The notes under the pieces are model-generated. The model saw only the letters and a list, made by a program, of their open reading frames with translations. It was not told where the DNA came from and did no database searches. This document shows, one piece after another, positions 46,978 to 56,226 of a DNA stretch of 64,000 nucleotides. Source of the stretch: Latilactobacillus sakei (lineage in GTDB: Bacteria; Bacillota; Bacilli; Lactobacillales; Lactobacillaceae); contig CP025839.1 in assembly GCA_002953655.1 (NCBI GenBank), positions 496,001-560,000 of the forward strand, read 5' to 3'. A program made the translations under genes and the position numbers. The first letter of the stretch is position 1. The number at the start of each line of letters is the position of its first letter.

Positions 46978-47187
46978 GGTATAACCGAATGATTAAGGTT
47001 AAGGATTGGTAAATTAAGACTTATAGCGTCTACTACCGAATGGGATTACTAAGAAGTTAAGTCATATTCGCAATTGGACCGAAGGCGGTTTGACAATATC
47101 TAAGGGCCTAACACAATAAGCGCTGGATTAACCGAATAAACGAGTGGCGATCAGTCCGGTAAACGGTTGCAATGCTGATACTTTAAG
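46978..47187 (+). other. Unexplained 210-base intergenic segment
   Basis: No reading frame with an RBS is seen. The segment repeats the motif ACCGAAT/ACCGAAG four times (near 46984, 47036, 47083 and 47137) and holds small hairpins such as TAACC/GGTTA, CCG/CGG and ATCAG/CTGAT. It ends where the rny promoter begins. It may be a decayed gene or an unknown RNA; I cannot assign it. Confidence 0.3.
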
Positions 47188-47216
47188 TTGACAGGCGGTT
47201 TAGTAAACTATAAAAT
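47188..47216 (+). promoter_or_regulatory. Promoter of rny
   Basis: A perfect TTGACA (47188-47193) and TAAAAT (47211-47216) are 17 bases apart. The leader of about 85 nt holds an AAATTTGCAA/TTGCAATTT hairpin (47258-47283). Confidence 0.88.
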
Positions 47217-47308
47217 AACTATGTGTTGAAAAATTAAACATAATTACATCTTTAAAAATTTGCAACGTGCTTGCAATTTAAAATTTTTGATGATGCGGAG
47301 GTGAAAAA

Positions 47309-48874
47309 ATGAACTTAGATTTGCTATTAATCCTTACCGCAGTCATCATGTTAATCGTTGGTTTAGCTGTTGGAACGCTTTTGCAAAAGAAGGCTCACGA
47401 ACGTGAAATTGATGGTGCAAATAAGACTGCTAAAGGAATAATTGAGTTAGCCGAAAAAGAAGCGGCAACGCGAAAAAAAGAAATTCTTTTGGAAGCAAAG
47501 GACGAAAATCATCAATATCGCTCTGAAATTGAAAATGAATTGAAGGATCGACGTGGTGAAGTTCAAAAACAAGAGAATCGATTGATACAGCGTGAAGAAA
47601 CCATGGATCGTAAAGATGCAACGCTTGACAAAAAAGAGCGGGCATTAGAGGAACATGAAAATCGTTTAGCTGAGCAAGCGCAGCAATTAACGAAAAAGCA
47701 AGCAGAAGTCGAAGCGTTGGTTGAACAACAACGAACGAAGTTACAAGAGATTGCTGAGCTTTCACATGATGAAGCGCAAAAGATCATTTTGGATGAAACA
47801 AAACAGAACTTGGATCATGAACGGGCTGTTTTAATTAAAGAAAGTGAAGAGTCTGCTAAAGAGCATGCGGATCGGACAGCTAAAACATTAGTTGCTGAAG
47901 CAATTCAACGTAGTGCAGCAGATATGGTAGCTGAAACAACTGTGACGGTTGTAACACTGCCTAATGACGATATGAAGGGCCGGATTATTGGCCGTGAAGG
48001 TCGGAACATTCGAACACTTGAAACATTAACTGGGATTGATTTAATTATCGATGATACACCAGAAGCAGTCGTTTTAAGTGGGTTTGATCCAATTAGACGT
48101 GAAATTGCCCGGATGACTTTAGAGAAGTTAATTCAAGATGGCCGGATTCATCCAGCTCGTATTGAAGAGATGGTCGATAAGTCACGTAAAGAAATGGATG
48201 AACAAATTCGTCAAATTGGTGAACAAGCCATTTTTGATGTTGGGATTCATACCATGCATCCAGATTTAATTAAAGTTTTAGGACGGCTACACTTTAGAAC
48301 AAGTTATGGTCAAAATGTCTTGAATCACTCAATTGAAGTTGCTAAATTAACAGGGATTTTGGCTGCTGAATTAGGTGAAGATGTGACACTTGCCAAACGT
48401 GCTGGGTTATTACATGATATCGGTAAAGCACTGGATCATGAAGTTGATGGTTCCCACGTTGAAATTGGTGTTGAACTTGCAACGCGTTACAAGGAACCGG
48501 CAACGGTGATTAACGCAATTGGTTCGCATCATGGTGATATTGAAGCAACGTCAATTATTTCAGTCTTAGTGGCTGCATCTGATGCAATTTCAGCTGCTCG
48601 TCCAGGGGCGCGTTCTGAATCACTTGAAAACTATATTCACCGGCTTGAGAAACTTGAAAGTATTACGAATAGTTTCAAAGGTGTTGATCATAGTTTTGCA
48701 ATCCAAGCCGGTCGAGAAGTCCGCGTGATTGTTAAACCAGAACAAGTCACAGATGATCAAGCAACCGTCTTAGCGCGTGATGTTAAGAATCAAATTGAAG
48801 ATCAACTTGAATATCCTGGTCATATTAAGGTGACCGTTATCCGAGAAACCAGAACAGTCGAATACGCTAAGTAG
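47309..48874 (+). CDS. rny: Ribonuclease Y
   Basis: This 521-residue membrane-anchored endoribonuclease starts bulk mRNA decay. An N-terminal transmembrane helix (residues 3-25) is followed by a long coiled coil rich in Glu, Lys and Arg (about 30-205). The KH domain is [23 protein letters not shown], and the HD domain carries the metal motif [12 protein letters not shown]. It ends [22 protein letters not shown] precedes the ATG. The strong promoter and leader hairpin suggest control of its own mRNA, which is inference. Confidence 0.96.
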   Translation: MNLDLLLILTAVIMLIVGLAVGTLLQKKAHEREIDGANKTAKGIIELAEKEAATRKKEILLEAKDENHQYRSEIENELKDRRGEVQKQENRLIQREETMDRKDATLDKKERALEEHENRLAEQAQQLTKKQAEVEALVEQQRTKLQEIAELSHDEAQKIILDETKQNLDHERAVLIKESEESAKEHADRTAKTLVAEAIQRSAADMVAETTVTVVTLPNDDMKGRIIGREGRNIRTLETLTGIDLIIDDTPEAVVLSGFDPIRREIARMTLEKLIQDGRIHPARIEEMVDKSRKEMDEQIRQIGEQAIFDVGIHTMHPDLIKVLGRLHFRTSYGQNVLNHSIEVAKLTGILAAELGEDVTLAKRAGLLHDIGKALDHEVDGSHVEIGVELATRYKEPATVINAIGSHHGDIEATSIISVLVAASDAISAARPGARSESLENYIHRLEKLESITNSFKGVDHSFAIQAGREVRVIVKPEQVTDDQATVLARDVKNQIEDQLEYPGHIKVTVIRETRTVEYAK

Positions 48875-48895
48875 TTATCAGTTGATATATTTTTT

Positions 48896-48929
48896 GGGGG
48901 GACAATTAAATTTGTCACCCCCTTTTTTT
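48896..48929 (+). terminator. Intrinsic terminator after rny
   Basis: GGGGG-ACAATT pairs with AATTTGT-CCCCC, followed by Ts. Confidence 0.9.
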
Positions 48930-48956
48930 GGATTTCATTAAGAAATTAAGTCCTGG

Positions 48957-48985
48957 TTGTGTTTATGGGCTGGGATTTGTATAAT
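48957..48985 (+). promoter_or_regulatory. Promoter of tagO
   Basis: TTGTGT (48957-48962) and TATAAT (48980-48985) are 17 bases apart. Confidence 0.75.
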
Positions 48986-49017
48986 AAAGTGAATGTTAGA
49001 GAAAGTAGGCGAATCAA

Positions 49018-50115
49018 ATGATGCCCATGTTTAGAATCATCGTTGGGTTGTTTGCGACCATGCTCGTTTCGGCCGCAATTACACCGCTCGTTAGACGCTT
49101 AGCTTTTGTCTTAGGCGCGGTTGATAAACCCAACGCTCGCCGAGTGAACAAGAAAGCGATGCCCTCAATGGGTGGTCTGGCGATTTTTATTGCCTTTAAT
49201 GTAGGCACTTTTATTCTATTGCGCGGACAGTTTCCGACGCATGAACTATTTAGTATCTTTTTAGCAGAATGTATTATCATCATCACCGGGATGATTGATG
49301 ATATCAAAGAATTAAGTCCTAAAGAAAAAATGTTGGGAATTTTAATCGCTGGGTTAGTGATTTACTTCCTAGCGGGTGTACGGATGAATATCCTAACCAT
49401 TCCGTTGGTGGGAACCTTTAAATTAGGTTGGTTAAGTTTTCCAATTACGATTTTCTGGATCTTAGCAATAACCAACGCAGTAAACTTAATTGATGGCTTA
49501 GATGGTTTAGCGACCGGGGTCTCAATCATTGCCTTATTCACGATGGGTGTGATTGCCTACTTCTTCTTAGCCATTACTAATGTCAGTGTTTCGATCATGA
49601 TTTTCTGTTTAGTCGCTGCGTTAATCGGCTTCTTGCCGCATAATTTCCATCCCGCCAAGATTTTCTTAGGGGATACGGGGGCCTTGTTTATAGGTTTCAT
49701 GATTGCGGTCCTATCCTTGAAGGGTTTGAAAAACGTGACCTTCATTACATTATTGATTCCAGTTATTATTTTAGGGGTCCCAATTACGGATACGGTTTAC
49801 GCGATGTTACGGCGGATCTTAAACCGCAAACCAATTTCACAAGCGGATAAACATCATTTACACCATCGCTTAATGCAATTAGGATTGTCACACCGGCAAA
49901 CGGTACTGGTTATCTACGGTTTGGCATTAGTTTTCTCACTGATTTCGCTATTATACCCGTTGTCAACACTGTGGGGGAGTTTAGCGTTAACGATTGCCGT
50001 TTTGTTTGGCTTAGAATTATTTGTTGAATCAATTGGGTTAGTTGGTGAAAATCGTCAACCATTATTACACTTACTAAAACGATTATTAAAACCGAGAGAT
50101 GAAGAAAAGGATTAG
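49018..50115 (+). CDS. tagO: Undecaprenyl-phosphate GlcNAc-1-phosphate transferase
   Basis: This 365-residue polyprenyl-phosphate sugar-1-phosphate transferase starts wall teichoic acid or other wall glycopolymers by loading GlcNAc-1-P onto the lipid carrier. Family motifs appear in order: PNARRVNKKAMPSMGGLAIF, MIDDIKELSPKEK, NAVNLIDGLDGLATG, HNFHPAKIFLGDTGALFIGF and the HLHHRLMQLG loop. About eleven membrane helices are expected. Start ATG at 49018 has AGTAGG upstream. Its stop codon lies inside the following terminator stem. Confidence 0.94.
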   Translation: MMPMFRIIVGLFATMLVSAAITPLVRRLAFVLGAVDKPNARRVNKKAMPSMGGLAIFIAFNVGTFILLRGQFPTHELFSIFLAECIIIITGMIDDIKELSPKEKMLGILIAGLVIYFLAGVRMNILTIPLVGTFKLGWLSFPITIFWILAITNAVNLIDGLDGLATGVSIIALFTMGVIAYFFLAITNVSVSIMIFCLVAALIGFLPHNFHPAKIFLGDTGALFIGFMIAVLSLKGLKNVTFITLLIPVIILGVPITDTVYAMLRRILNRKPISQADKHHLHHRLMQLGLSHRQTVLVIYGLALVFSLISLLYPLSTLWGSLALTIAVLFGLELFVESIGLVGENRQPLLHLLKRLLKPRDEEKD

Positions 50116-50136
50116 CCATTGGCTAATCCTTTTTTG
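50105..50136. terminator. Terminator overlapping the end of tagO
   Basis: AAAAGGATTAGCC pairs with GGCTAATCCTTTT, serving both tagO and the convergent yigZ gene. Confidence 0.9.
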
Positions 50137-50140
50137 ATAG

Positions 50141-50806
50141 TTATTTTTGATAACGTAAGTCGTGAATGGCTTGGGTACTGATGGGGACTTCGTTAAATTG
50201 TTGTTGGCCAAGCGTTAATGTGAGCTGCCCATTGAGCAACTCGGTCATCTGGGTTTCAAAGGCGGGGACTTCTTCGGTGGGCAACCAAACCGTTAGTTGA
50301 ATATCAGTTGTATATTGAATATCTTGGGCAGCTAAATTCAGTTGCGCTAAGCGGTTTTGAAGAGAATCGAACTGTGCGTAGTCGATGGTTAAATGACAAG
50401 CAGTTTGTTCAATGCCTTGGACAATGCCAAGATGTTCGAGGGCGGCAGAAGTCGCGTGGCTATAAGCACGAATCAGGCCGCCAGTGCCTAATTTAGTGCC
50501 TCCAAAATATCGCGTGACAACGACGCAGAGATTCGTAAGTTGCATTTGACGTAAAACTTCCAGTATGGGAACACCGGCAGTGCCACTGGGCTCACCATCA
50601 TCGCTTTGTTTTTGAATGTTAGCGGGTTGTCCCAATTGGTAGGCAAAGCAATTATGATTGGCCTTAGTATGTGTTTTACGGACCTGATCGATGAAGGCTT
50701 GGGCAGCAGCTTCATCACTAACCCGAGCGATTTGACAAATGAAGCGAGACTTTTTAATTTCGAGTTCAAACTGCCCGTCTTTTTGAACTGTTAAATAACT
50801 TTCCAT
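50141..50806 (-). CDS. yvyE: YigZ/IMPACT family protein
   Basis: This 221-residue protein has the UPF0029/IMPACT domain (IKKSRFICQIARV, TKANHNCFAYQLG, DGEPSGTAGVPILEVL, VVVTRYFGGTKLGTGGLIRAY) and a DUF1949 C-terminal domain. The molecular role is unsettled; the YigZ fold suggests nucleic-acid or translation-related binding. It starts at ATG 50806 with GAGGTG upstream on the minus strand, so the longer ORF (to 50854) is not used. It is divergent from comFA. Confidence 0.9.
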   Translation of the reverse strand: MESYLTVQKDGQFELEIKKSRFICQIARVSDEAAAQAFIDQVRKTHTKANHNCFAYQLGQPANIQKQSDDGEPSGTAGVPILEVLRQMQLTNLCVVVTRYFGGTKLGTGGLIRAYSHATSAALEHLGIVQGIEQTACHLTIDYAQFDSLQNRLAQLNLAAQDIQYTTDIQLTVWLPTEEVPAFETQMTELLNGQLTLTLGQQQFNEVPISTQAIHDLRYQK

Positions 50807-50836
50807 GGAAGACACCTCAAAAAAATAGATTCCGAT

Positions 50837-50844
50837 TGCGTATA
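50837..50844 (+). promoter_or_regulatory. Possible com-box-like site upstream of comFA
   Basis: TGCGTATA differs in two bases from the streptococcal com box TACGAATA. It lies 24 bases before the comFA start. No normal sigma-A promoter is evident. Weak evidence. Confidence 0.3.
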
Positions 50845-50867
50845 TTAATCCCAAAGGAGCAAATAAA

Positions 50868-52205
50868 ATGGGACAAATAGTGATTGCCTGTGGCCGCCAG
50901 TTTACTGCGGCCCAGTTAGCCGATACGCAAAATAATAATTATAGTTTACCACAGATTGAGCGCCGACCCGCGTTTTTACGGGTCAAGCAACGTTTAATCT
51001 GCCAACGTTGTCAGCAAGTGGTACCGTCGCAAACTTGCTTACCAGACGGCCGTCATTATTGCGCGCAGTGTTTGTTATTTGGTCGTTTAGTAGAAGGGGA
51101 TTGGTTATATACAATCCCTGAGGATCATTTATTTAAAACCGCTACACCGAAGTTGACGTGGGCAGGCCAATTAACAGTGTATCAGGAACAAGCCGCCCAA
51201 GTAGTGGTAGCGGTTATTCAAGCCCATAAACGGCACGTATTAACAGCCGTGACCGGTGCCGGGAAGACCGAGATGCTTTTTCAAGGGATTCTAGTCGCAC
51301 TACAAAAGGGACAGCGAGTGTGTTTGGCGGCACCTAGAGTCGCAGTTTGTCTAGAACTGTATCCGCGGCTTCAAGCCGCCTTTGCGACGACTAGTATCAT
51401 GTTGATGCATGGCGAGCAAACCGAGCCCTATCGCTATACCCAGTTAGTGATTTGCACGACACATCAATTACTGAAGTTTTATCACGCTTTTGATACGGTC
51501 ATCGTTGATGAAGTGGATGCTTTTCCTTTTGTTGATAATCCAGTTTTAGCCACGGCAGTTGAACAAGCCTGTAAGCCTCAGTGTGCGTTATTATATTTAA
51601 CGGCTACGCCGACACCAGCCATCAAGCGGGCGATTGCTGCTAAACAAATGACAGTTAGTGAATTACCGCTTCGCTTTCATGGGGGAATATTGCCAGAACC
51701 GCAACGACATGTCGCTTTCAATTGGCGGCCGCGATTAAAGAAGGGCCGGTTACCTAAACGACTTGAGCATGATTGCCAGATTTGTTTAAAAAACCAGCAG
51801 ATTTTGCTATTTGTACCGCAAGTCAGATTATTAAAACCAGTTGCCAATCGACTATCAATTTTATTACCGGCGGTCAGAATTGAGACGGTACACGCAAACG
51901 ATCCTGAACAAATTGAAAAGATCGCGGCGTTTAGGGCCCAACAAATTCAATTAATGGTGACGACCACTATTTTGGAGCGGGGGGTCACATTTAAAAATGT
52001 TGCGGTTTTGGTCTTAGGCGCGGAACACATGGTGTTTAATGAAGCCGTTTTGGTCCAGATTGCCGGGCGAGCAGGACGGCATAAAGACTATACCCAAAAT
52101 CCAGTTCATTTTTATTATCAGGATTATACCCGCGCTATTAAAGGAGCTTGTCGGCAAATTAAGGCCCAAAATCAGAGGGGACGGCGATTACAATCAACTG
52201 TTTAA
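50868..52205 (+). CDS. comFA: Late competence helicase ComFA
   Basis: This 445-residue DEAD-box ATPase helps draw transforming DNA into the cell. A zinc cluster opens the protein (CQRC and CAQC), Walker A is TGAGKTE, the helicase box is VDEVDAFPF, followed by LTATPT (motif III), VTTTILERGVTF (motif V) and QIAGRAGRH (motif VI). It is encoded with ComFC, whose ATG overlaps its stop by one base. AAAGGAG precedes the ATG. Presence of both suggests a retained DNA-uptake capacity. Confidence 0.95.
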   Translation: MGQIVIACGRQFTAAQLADTQNNNYSLPQIERRPAFLRVKQRLICQRCQQVVPSQTCLPDGRHYCAQCLLFGRLVEGDWLYTIPEDHLFKTATPKLTWAGQLTVYQEQAAQVVVAVIQAHKRHVLTAVTGAGKTEMLFQGILVALQKGQRVCLAAPRVAVCLELYPRLQAAFATTSIMLMHGEQTEPYRYTQLVICTTHQLLKFYHAFDTVIVDEVDAFPFVDNPVLATAVEQACKPQCALLYLTATPTPAIKRAIAAKQMTVSELPLRFHGGILPEPQRHVAFNWRPRLKKGRLPKRLEHDCQICLKNQQILLFVPQVRLLKPVANRLSILLPAVRIETVHANDPEQIEKIAAFRAQQIQLMVTTTILERGVTFKNVAVLVLGAEHMVFNEAVLVQIAGRAGRHKDYTQNPVHFYYQDYTRAIKGACRQIKAQNQRGRRLQSTV

Positions 52206-52876
52206 TGTGTCAAAATGTCATTATTGAAAAGCCAAGTATTAAACAACTGCTACAACTAAAACCACTACTTAAACCACATATCTGTCAAATTTGTTTACAG
52301 CAGTTTGAACCTATCAGTGGCAACCAGTGTTCGGATTGTAGTCGGCCACTATTGACGGGCATTTTATGTTCTGATTGTCAGCATTGGCGACAACTTTATC
52401 CCCAACAGCATTTTAAAAATCAAGCATTGTTTACTTATAATCGGGCGATGCAGTTATATTTTCAACGTTATAAGGGCCAAGGGGATTATCAATTACGGTT
52501 ACTATTTGAACGGGACATTCAAACGCGGTTGCCAGTAAAGCCCAATGTAGCTTACGTGCCGATCCCATCCGATGAGCAACATCAACAAGCACGCGGTTTT
52601 AATCCAGTCCAAGGCTTATTCGAAAATTGTTTTCCGCTAATGTCACTCTTAAAAAAGCGACCAACGGAAAAGGGGCAAGCGCAAAAAAATCGTGCAGAAC
52701 GACTCGCAAGTCCGCAATTTTTTGAATTAATACCACAAAAGTTACCTGATAAGCTACAGTCGATAACGATTCTAGATGATATTTACACGACCGGTCGAAC
52801 GTTGTGGCATGCTCAGCAATGTCTGCGTGCTCGTTATCCGCAAATTACAATTAATGCAATTACTTTGGCCAGATAG
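52205..52876 (+). CDS. comFC: Late competence protein ComFC
   Basis: This 223-residue cytoplasmic protein has N-terminal zinc-finger pairs (CQIC, CSDC, CSDC) and a C-terminal phosphoribosyltransferase domain with the PRPP motif ILDDIYTTGRT. It works with ComFA in DNA uptake. The conserved QARGFNPVQGL segment is in the middle. Translation is coupled to comFA (TAATG overlap). Confidence 0.94.
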   Translation: MCQNVIIEKPSIKQLLQLKPLLKPHICQICLQQFEPISGNQCSDCSRPLLTGILCSDCQHWRQLYPQQHFKNQALFTYNRAMQLYFQRYKGQGDYQLRLLFERDIQTRLPVKPNVAYVPIPSDEQHQQARGFNPVQGLFENCFPLMSLLKKRPTEKGQAQKNRAERLASPQFFELIPQKLPDKLQSITILDDIYTTGRTLWHAQQCLRARYPQITINAITLAR

Positions 52877-52888
52877 TAATCGTTTTAT

Positions 52889-52917
52889 TTGTCTATTGGC
52901 CGCAATTTATATATAAT
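52889..52917 (+). promoter_or_regulatory. Promoter of hpf
   Basis: TTGTCT (52889-52894) and TATAAT (52912-52917) are 17 bases apart. Confidence 0.82.
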
Positions 52918-52928
52918 GAACTTAGTAA

Positions 52929-52991
52929 CAAAGCCCCAATAATTTATCGATTATTGGGTGACAGATAACCAATGGGGTTATTTGTGAAAGG
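52929..52991 (+). promoter_or_regulatory. Two-hairpin leader of hpf
   Basis: The leader between promoter and start codon folds as CCCAATAAT/ATTATTGGG and ACAGATAACC/GGTTATTTGT. CCCCA of the first stem could instead pair with TGGGG in the second. No terminator T tract is present, so any control would be on translation or stability. Confidence 0.4.
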
Positions 52992-53002
52992 GGAGAAATC
53001 AT

Positions 53003-53548
53003 ATGCTAAGTTTTAATGTCCGTGGAGAAAATATTGAAGTCACAGAAGCAATTCGGAGTTACGTTGAGAAAAAAATCAGCAAACTCGAAAAATATTTTGA
53101 TGAGTCAGCTACCGCAACTGCACACGTTAACTTGAAAGTCTATCCTGATAAAACAGCGAAGGTCGAAGTGACTATTCCGCTCCCTTATTTGGTTCTTAGA
53201 GCCGAAGAAACATCACCAGACATGTACGGTAGTGTTGATCTGGTAACTGATAAACTAGAACGTCAAATTCGTAAATATAAAACTAAAATTAACCGTAAAT
53301 CACGTGAACGTGGTATCAAGGGTGTTGAATTAGTGGTTTCTTCTGAAGAAACTTTACCAGAAGAACCAATGCAAGTTGTTAGAACTAAACGGGTCTCATT
53401 AAAACCAATGGATAGCGAAGAAGCTATCCTACAAATGAACATGCTAGGTCATGAGTTCTTTATCTTTGAAGATTCAGAAACAAATGGCACAAGCATTGTT
53501 TATAAACGCCAAGATGGCCGTTATGGGTTAATCGAAACAGATGAATAA
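53003..53548 (+). CDS. hpf: Ribosome hibernation promoting factor, long form
   Basis: This 181-residue protein binds idle ribosomes and dimerises them into 100S particles. The N-terminal S30AE domain (LSFNVRGENIEVTEAIRSYVEKKISKLEKYF onwards) is joined by a linker to the C-terminal dimerisation domain (VVRTKRVSLKPMDSEEAILQMNMLGHEFFIF) that marks the long form of Firmicutes. AAAGGGGAG precedes the ATG. It lies just before secA, a position shared with many Firmicutes. Confidence 0.95.
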   Translation: MLSFNVRGENIEVTEAIRSYVEKKISKLEKYFDESATATAHVNLKVYPDKTAKVEVTIPLPYLVLRAEETSPDMYGSVDLVTDKLERQIRKYKTKINRKSRERGIKGVELVVSSEETLPEEPMQVVRTKRVSLKPMDSEEAILQMNMLGHEFFIFEDSETNGTSIVYKRQDGRYGLIETDE

Positions 53549-53564
53549 AAAATAAATAAATATC

Positions 53565-53612
53565 ATAAAGAGCCCAAAACAAACAAAATAGTGTTTGTTT
53601 TGGGCTCTTTAT
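53565..53612 (+). terminator. Intrinsic terminator after hpf
   Basis: ATAAAGAGCCCAAAACAAACA pairs perfectly with TGTTTGTTTTGGGCTCTTTAT (21 bp). Confidence 0.95.
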
Positions 53613-53793
53613 TTATTTTCAGAATAAGACTATAGGTAATAGGGTTAATTTTATGCCTAATCGTGCGGATTTGTTTAAGCAGTAGGTTTTAATTGACTGT
53701 AATAAATGTTAGAATAAGTTGTTAGTGGTCCAGTAATTCTAAAATTTAATTAAAATCATAGTGATCAGAATTTCCAGAGGAGAATTATAATAA

Positions 53794-56157
53794 ATGGCAA
53801 ATTTTCTAAAATCATGGGTAGAAAGCGATAAACGTGAAGTTGCACGAATGGGCAAAATTGCCGATAAAGTGCAATCTTATGAAGATGAATATAGCAATTT
53901 ATCAGACGAAGCGTTACAAGCTAAGACACCCGAATTCAAAACAAGATTAGCAAATGGCGAAACATTAGATGATATTTTACCGGAAGCATTCGCGGTCGCT
54001 CGAGAAGGCGCTAAACGCGTGCTTGGTTTATTCCCATTCCGGGTTCAAATTATTGGGGGGATTACACTACACGAAGGTAATATCGCTGAAATGAAAACTG
54101 GTGAAGGGAAAACCTTAACCGCTACAATGCCCGTTTATTTGAACGCGCTTGCGGGCCAAGGGGTCCATGTTGTTACCGTCAATGAATATCTTTCAAGTCG
54201 TGATGCGACTGAAATGGGTGAATTGTATAATTGGTTAGGGCTTTCAGTTGGTTTGAACTTAAATGCGAAGACCCCTGAAGAAAAACGGGATGCTTACAAC
54301 TCTGATATTACGTATTCAACCAATAGTGAACTTGGCTTTGATTATTTACGGGATAACATGGTTGTTTACAAAGAAGAAATGGTCCAACGCCCATTGAACT
54401 TTGCAATTGTCGATGAAGTGGATTCAATCTTAATTGATGAAGCCCGGACACCATTGATTATTTCTGGACAAGCAGAAAAATCAACGGCACTTTATATTCG
54501 CGCGGACCGTTTTGTAAAAACTTTAAAAGAAGATACAGATTATAAAATCGATTGGCCTACAAAAACCATTAGTTTAACAGAAGCCGGTATCGGCAAAGCA
54601 GAAGCTAATTTTGGTCTTGATAACTTATATGACATTGAAAATACAGCGTTAACGCATCATTTGGATGAATCATTGCGAGCTAACTTCATCATGTTAAAGG
54701 ATATCGATTATGTGGTTCAAGATGGTGAAGTCTTGATTGTTGATCAATTTACCGGCCGTGTGATGGATGGTCGTCGTTATTCAGATGGTTTACATCAAGC
54801 GATTGAAGCCAAAGAAGGCGTTGAAATCCAAGATGAAACCAAAACAATGGCCAACATTACGTACCAAAATTACTTCAGAATGTATAACAAACTTTCAGGG
54901 ATGACTGGGACGGCTAAGACCGAAGAAGAAGAATTCCGTGAAATTTACAATATGGAAGTTATTTCAATTCCAACGAACCGCCCAATCGCACGTAACGACA
55001 AATCAGACGTCTTGTATCCAACGCTTGAAAGTAAATTCAATGCTGTTGTGAAAGATATCAAATCACGTTATGAAAAAGGCCAACCAACATTGGTGGGGAC
55101 AGTTGCGGTTGAATCATCAGAATTACTATCACGTTTATTAGACGAAAATAACGTGCCACATGCTGTCTTGAATGCGAAAAATCATTTCAAAGAAGCTGAA
55201 ATCATCATGAATGCTGGCCAACGGGGCGCTGTTACAATCGCTACTAATATGGCTGGTCGTGGGACCGATATTAAATTAGGACCTGGGGTTACAGATTTAG
55301 GTGGACTAGCCGTTATTGGGACTGAACGTCATGAATCACGCCGGATTGATAATCAACTTCGAGGCCGTGCTGGTCGTCAAGGTGATCCTGGTGAAACACA
55401 ATTCTACATGTCTCTGGAAGATGACTTGATGAAACGTTTCGGCTCAGAACGAATCAAAGCCTTTCTAGATCGGATGAAGATTTCAGACGACGATGCGGTC
55501 ATCCAAAGTAAGATGATTACCCGCCAAGTTGAAGCGGCTCAAAAACGAGTTGAAGGGAATAACTACGATACACGTAAACAAACCCTTCAATACGATGATG
55601 TTATGCGTGAACAACGTGAAGTGATCTATAAACAACGGATGCAAGTTATCATGGCAGAAGACAACTTGAAAGAAGTGATTATGCCAATGATTTCACGGAC
55701 GGTTAAACGCATCGTTCAATTGCATACACAAGGCGACACCGCAGATTGGAACCTTGAAGCAATTCATGACTTTGCAACGACTTCAATGGTCAGTGAAGAA
55801 CAATTAACGATTGAGAAGTTACAAGGTAAGACAGCTGAAGAAATCGAAGCGCTCTTGATGACTTTTGCAGAAAAAAATTATGCGACAAAACAAAAACAAT
55901 TATCTGATGAAAATCAAATGCTTGAATTTGAAAAAGTTGTTATTCTGCGTGTTGTTGATGAACGTTGGACAGATCACATCGATGCGATGGATCAACTTAG
56001 AAATTCAATCGGATTACGAGGCTACGGTCAAATGAATCCATTGGTTGAATATCAAGAAGAAGGCTACAGAATGTTTGAAGAAATGATCAGTGATATCGAT
56101 TACGATACAACTCGACTCTTCATGAAGGCGGAAATTCGTCAAAATATTCGACGCTAA
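53794..56157 (+). CDS. secA: Protein translocase ATPase SecA
   Basis: This 787-residue motor pushes unfolded preproteins through SecYEG. Walker A is [11 protein letters not shown] (Lys106). [22 protein letters not shown] is the Walker B region, and [10 protein letters not shown] with [19 protein letters not shown] completes the second motor domain. The protein ends IRQNIRR without the C-terminal CxCxSGKx8CH zinc tail found in many SecAs; short SecA proteins of this length are usual in lactobacilli. ATG follows AGAGGAG. prfB starts 69 bases downstream. Confidence 0.97.
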   Translation: MANFLKSWVESDKREVARMGKIADKVQSYEDEYSNLSDEALQAKTPEFKTRLANGETLDDILPEAFAVAREGAKRVLGLFPFRVQIIGGITLHEGNIAEMKTGEGKTLTATMPVYLNALAGQGVHVVTVNEYLSSRDATEMGELYNWLGLSVGLNLNAKTPEEKRDAYNSDITYSTNSELGFDYLRDNMVVYKEEMVQRPLNFAIVDEVDSILIDEARTPLIISGQAEKSTALYIRADRFVKTLKEDTDYKIDWPTKTISLTEAGIGKAEANFGLDNLYDIENTALTHHLDESLRANFIMLKDIDYVVQDGEVLIVDQFTGRVMDGRRYSDGLHQAIEAKEGVEIQDETKTMANITYQNYFRMYNKLSGMTGTAKTEEEEFREIYNMEVISIPTNRPIARNDKSDVLYPTLESKFNAVVKDIKSRYEKGQPTLVGTVAVESSELLSRLLDENNVPHAVLNAKNHFKEAEIIMNAGQRGAVTIATNMAGRGTDIKLGPGVTDLGGLAVIGTERHESRRIDNQLRGRAGRQGDPGETQFYMSLEDDLMKRFGSERIKAFLDRMKISDDDAVIQSKMITRQVEAAQKRVEGNNYDTRKQTLQYDDVMREQREVIYKQRMQVIMAEDNLKEVIMPMISRTVKRIVQLHTQGDTADWNLEAIHDFATTSMVSEEQLTIEKLQGKTAEEIEALLMTFAEKNYATKQKQLSDENQMLEFEKVVILRVVDERWTDHIDAMDQLRNSIGLRGYGQMNPLVEYQEEGYRMFEEMISDIDYDTTRLFMKAEIRQNIRR

Positions 56158-56226
56158 TTAATGAATGGCTGAGGCAATTGACTTAGCCATTTTTTAATGG
56201 CATGAAATCAAAAAGAGGTTAATCAA

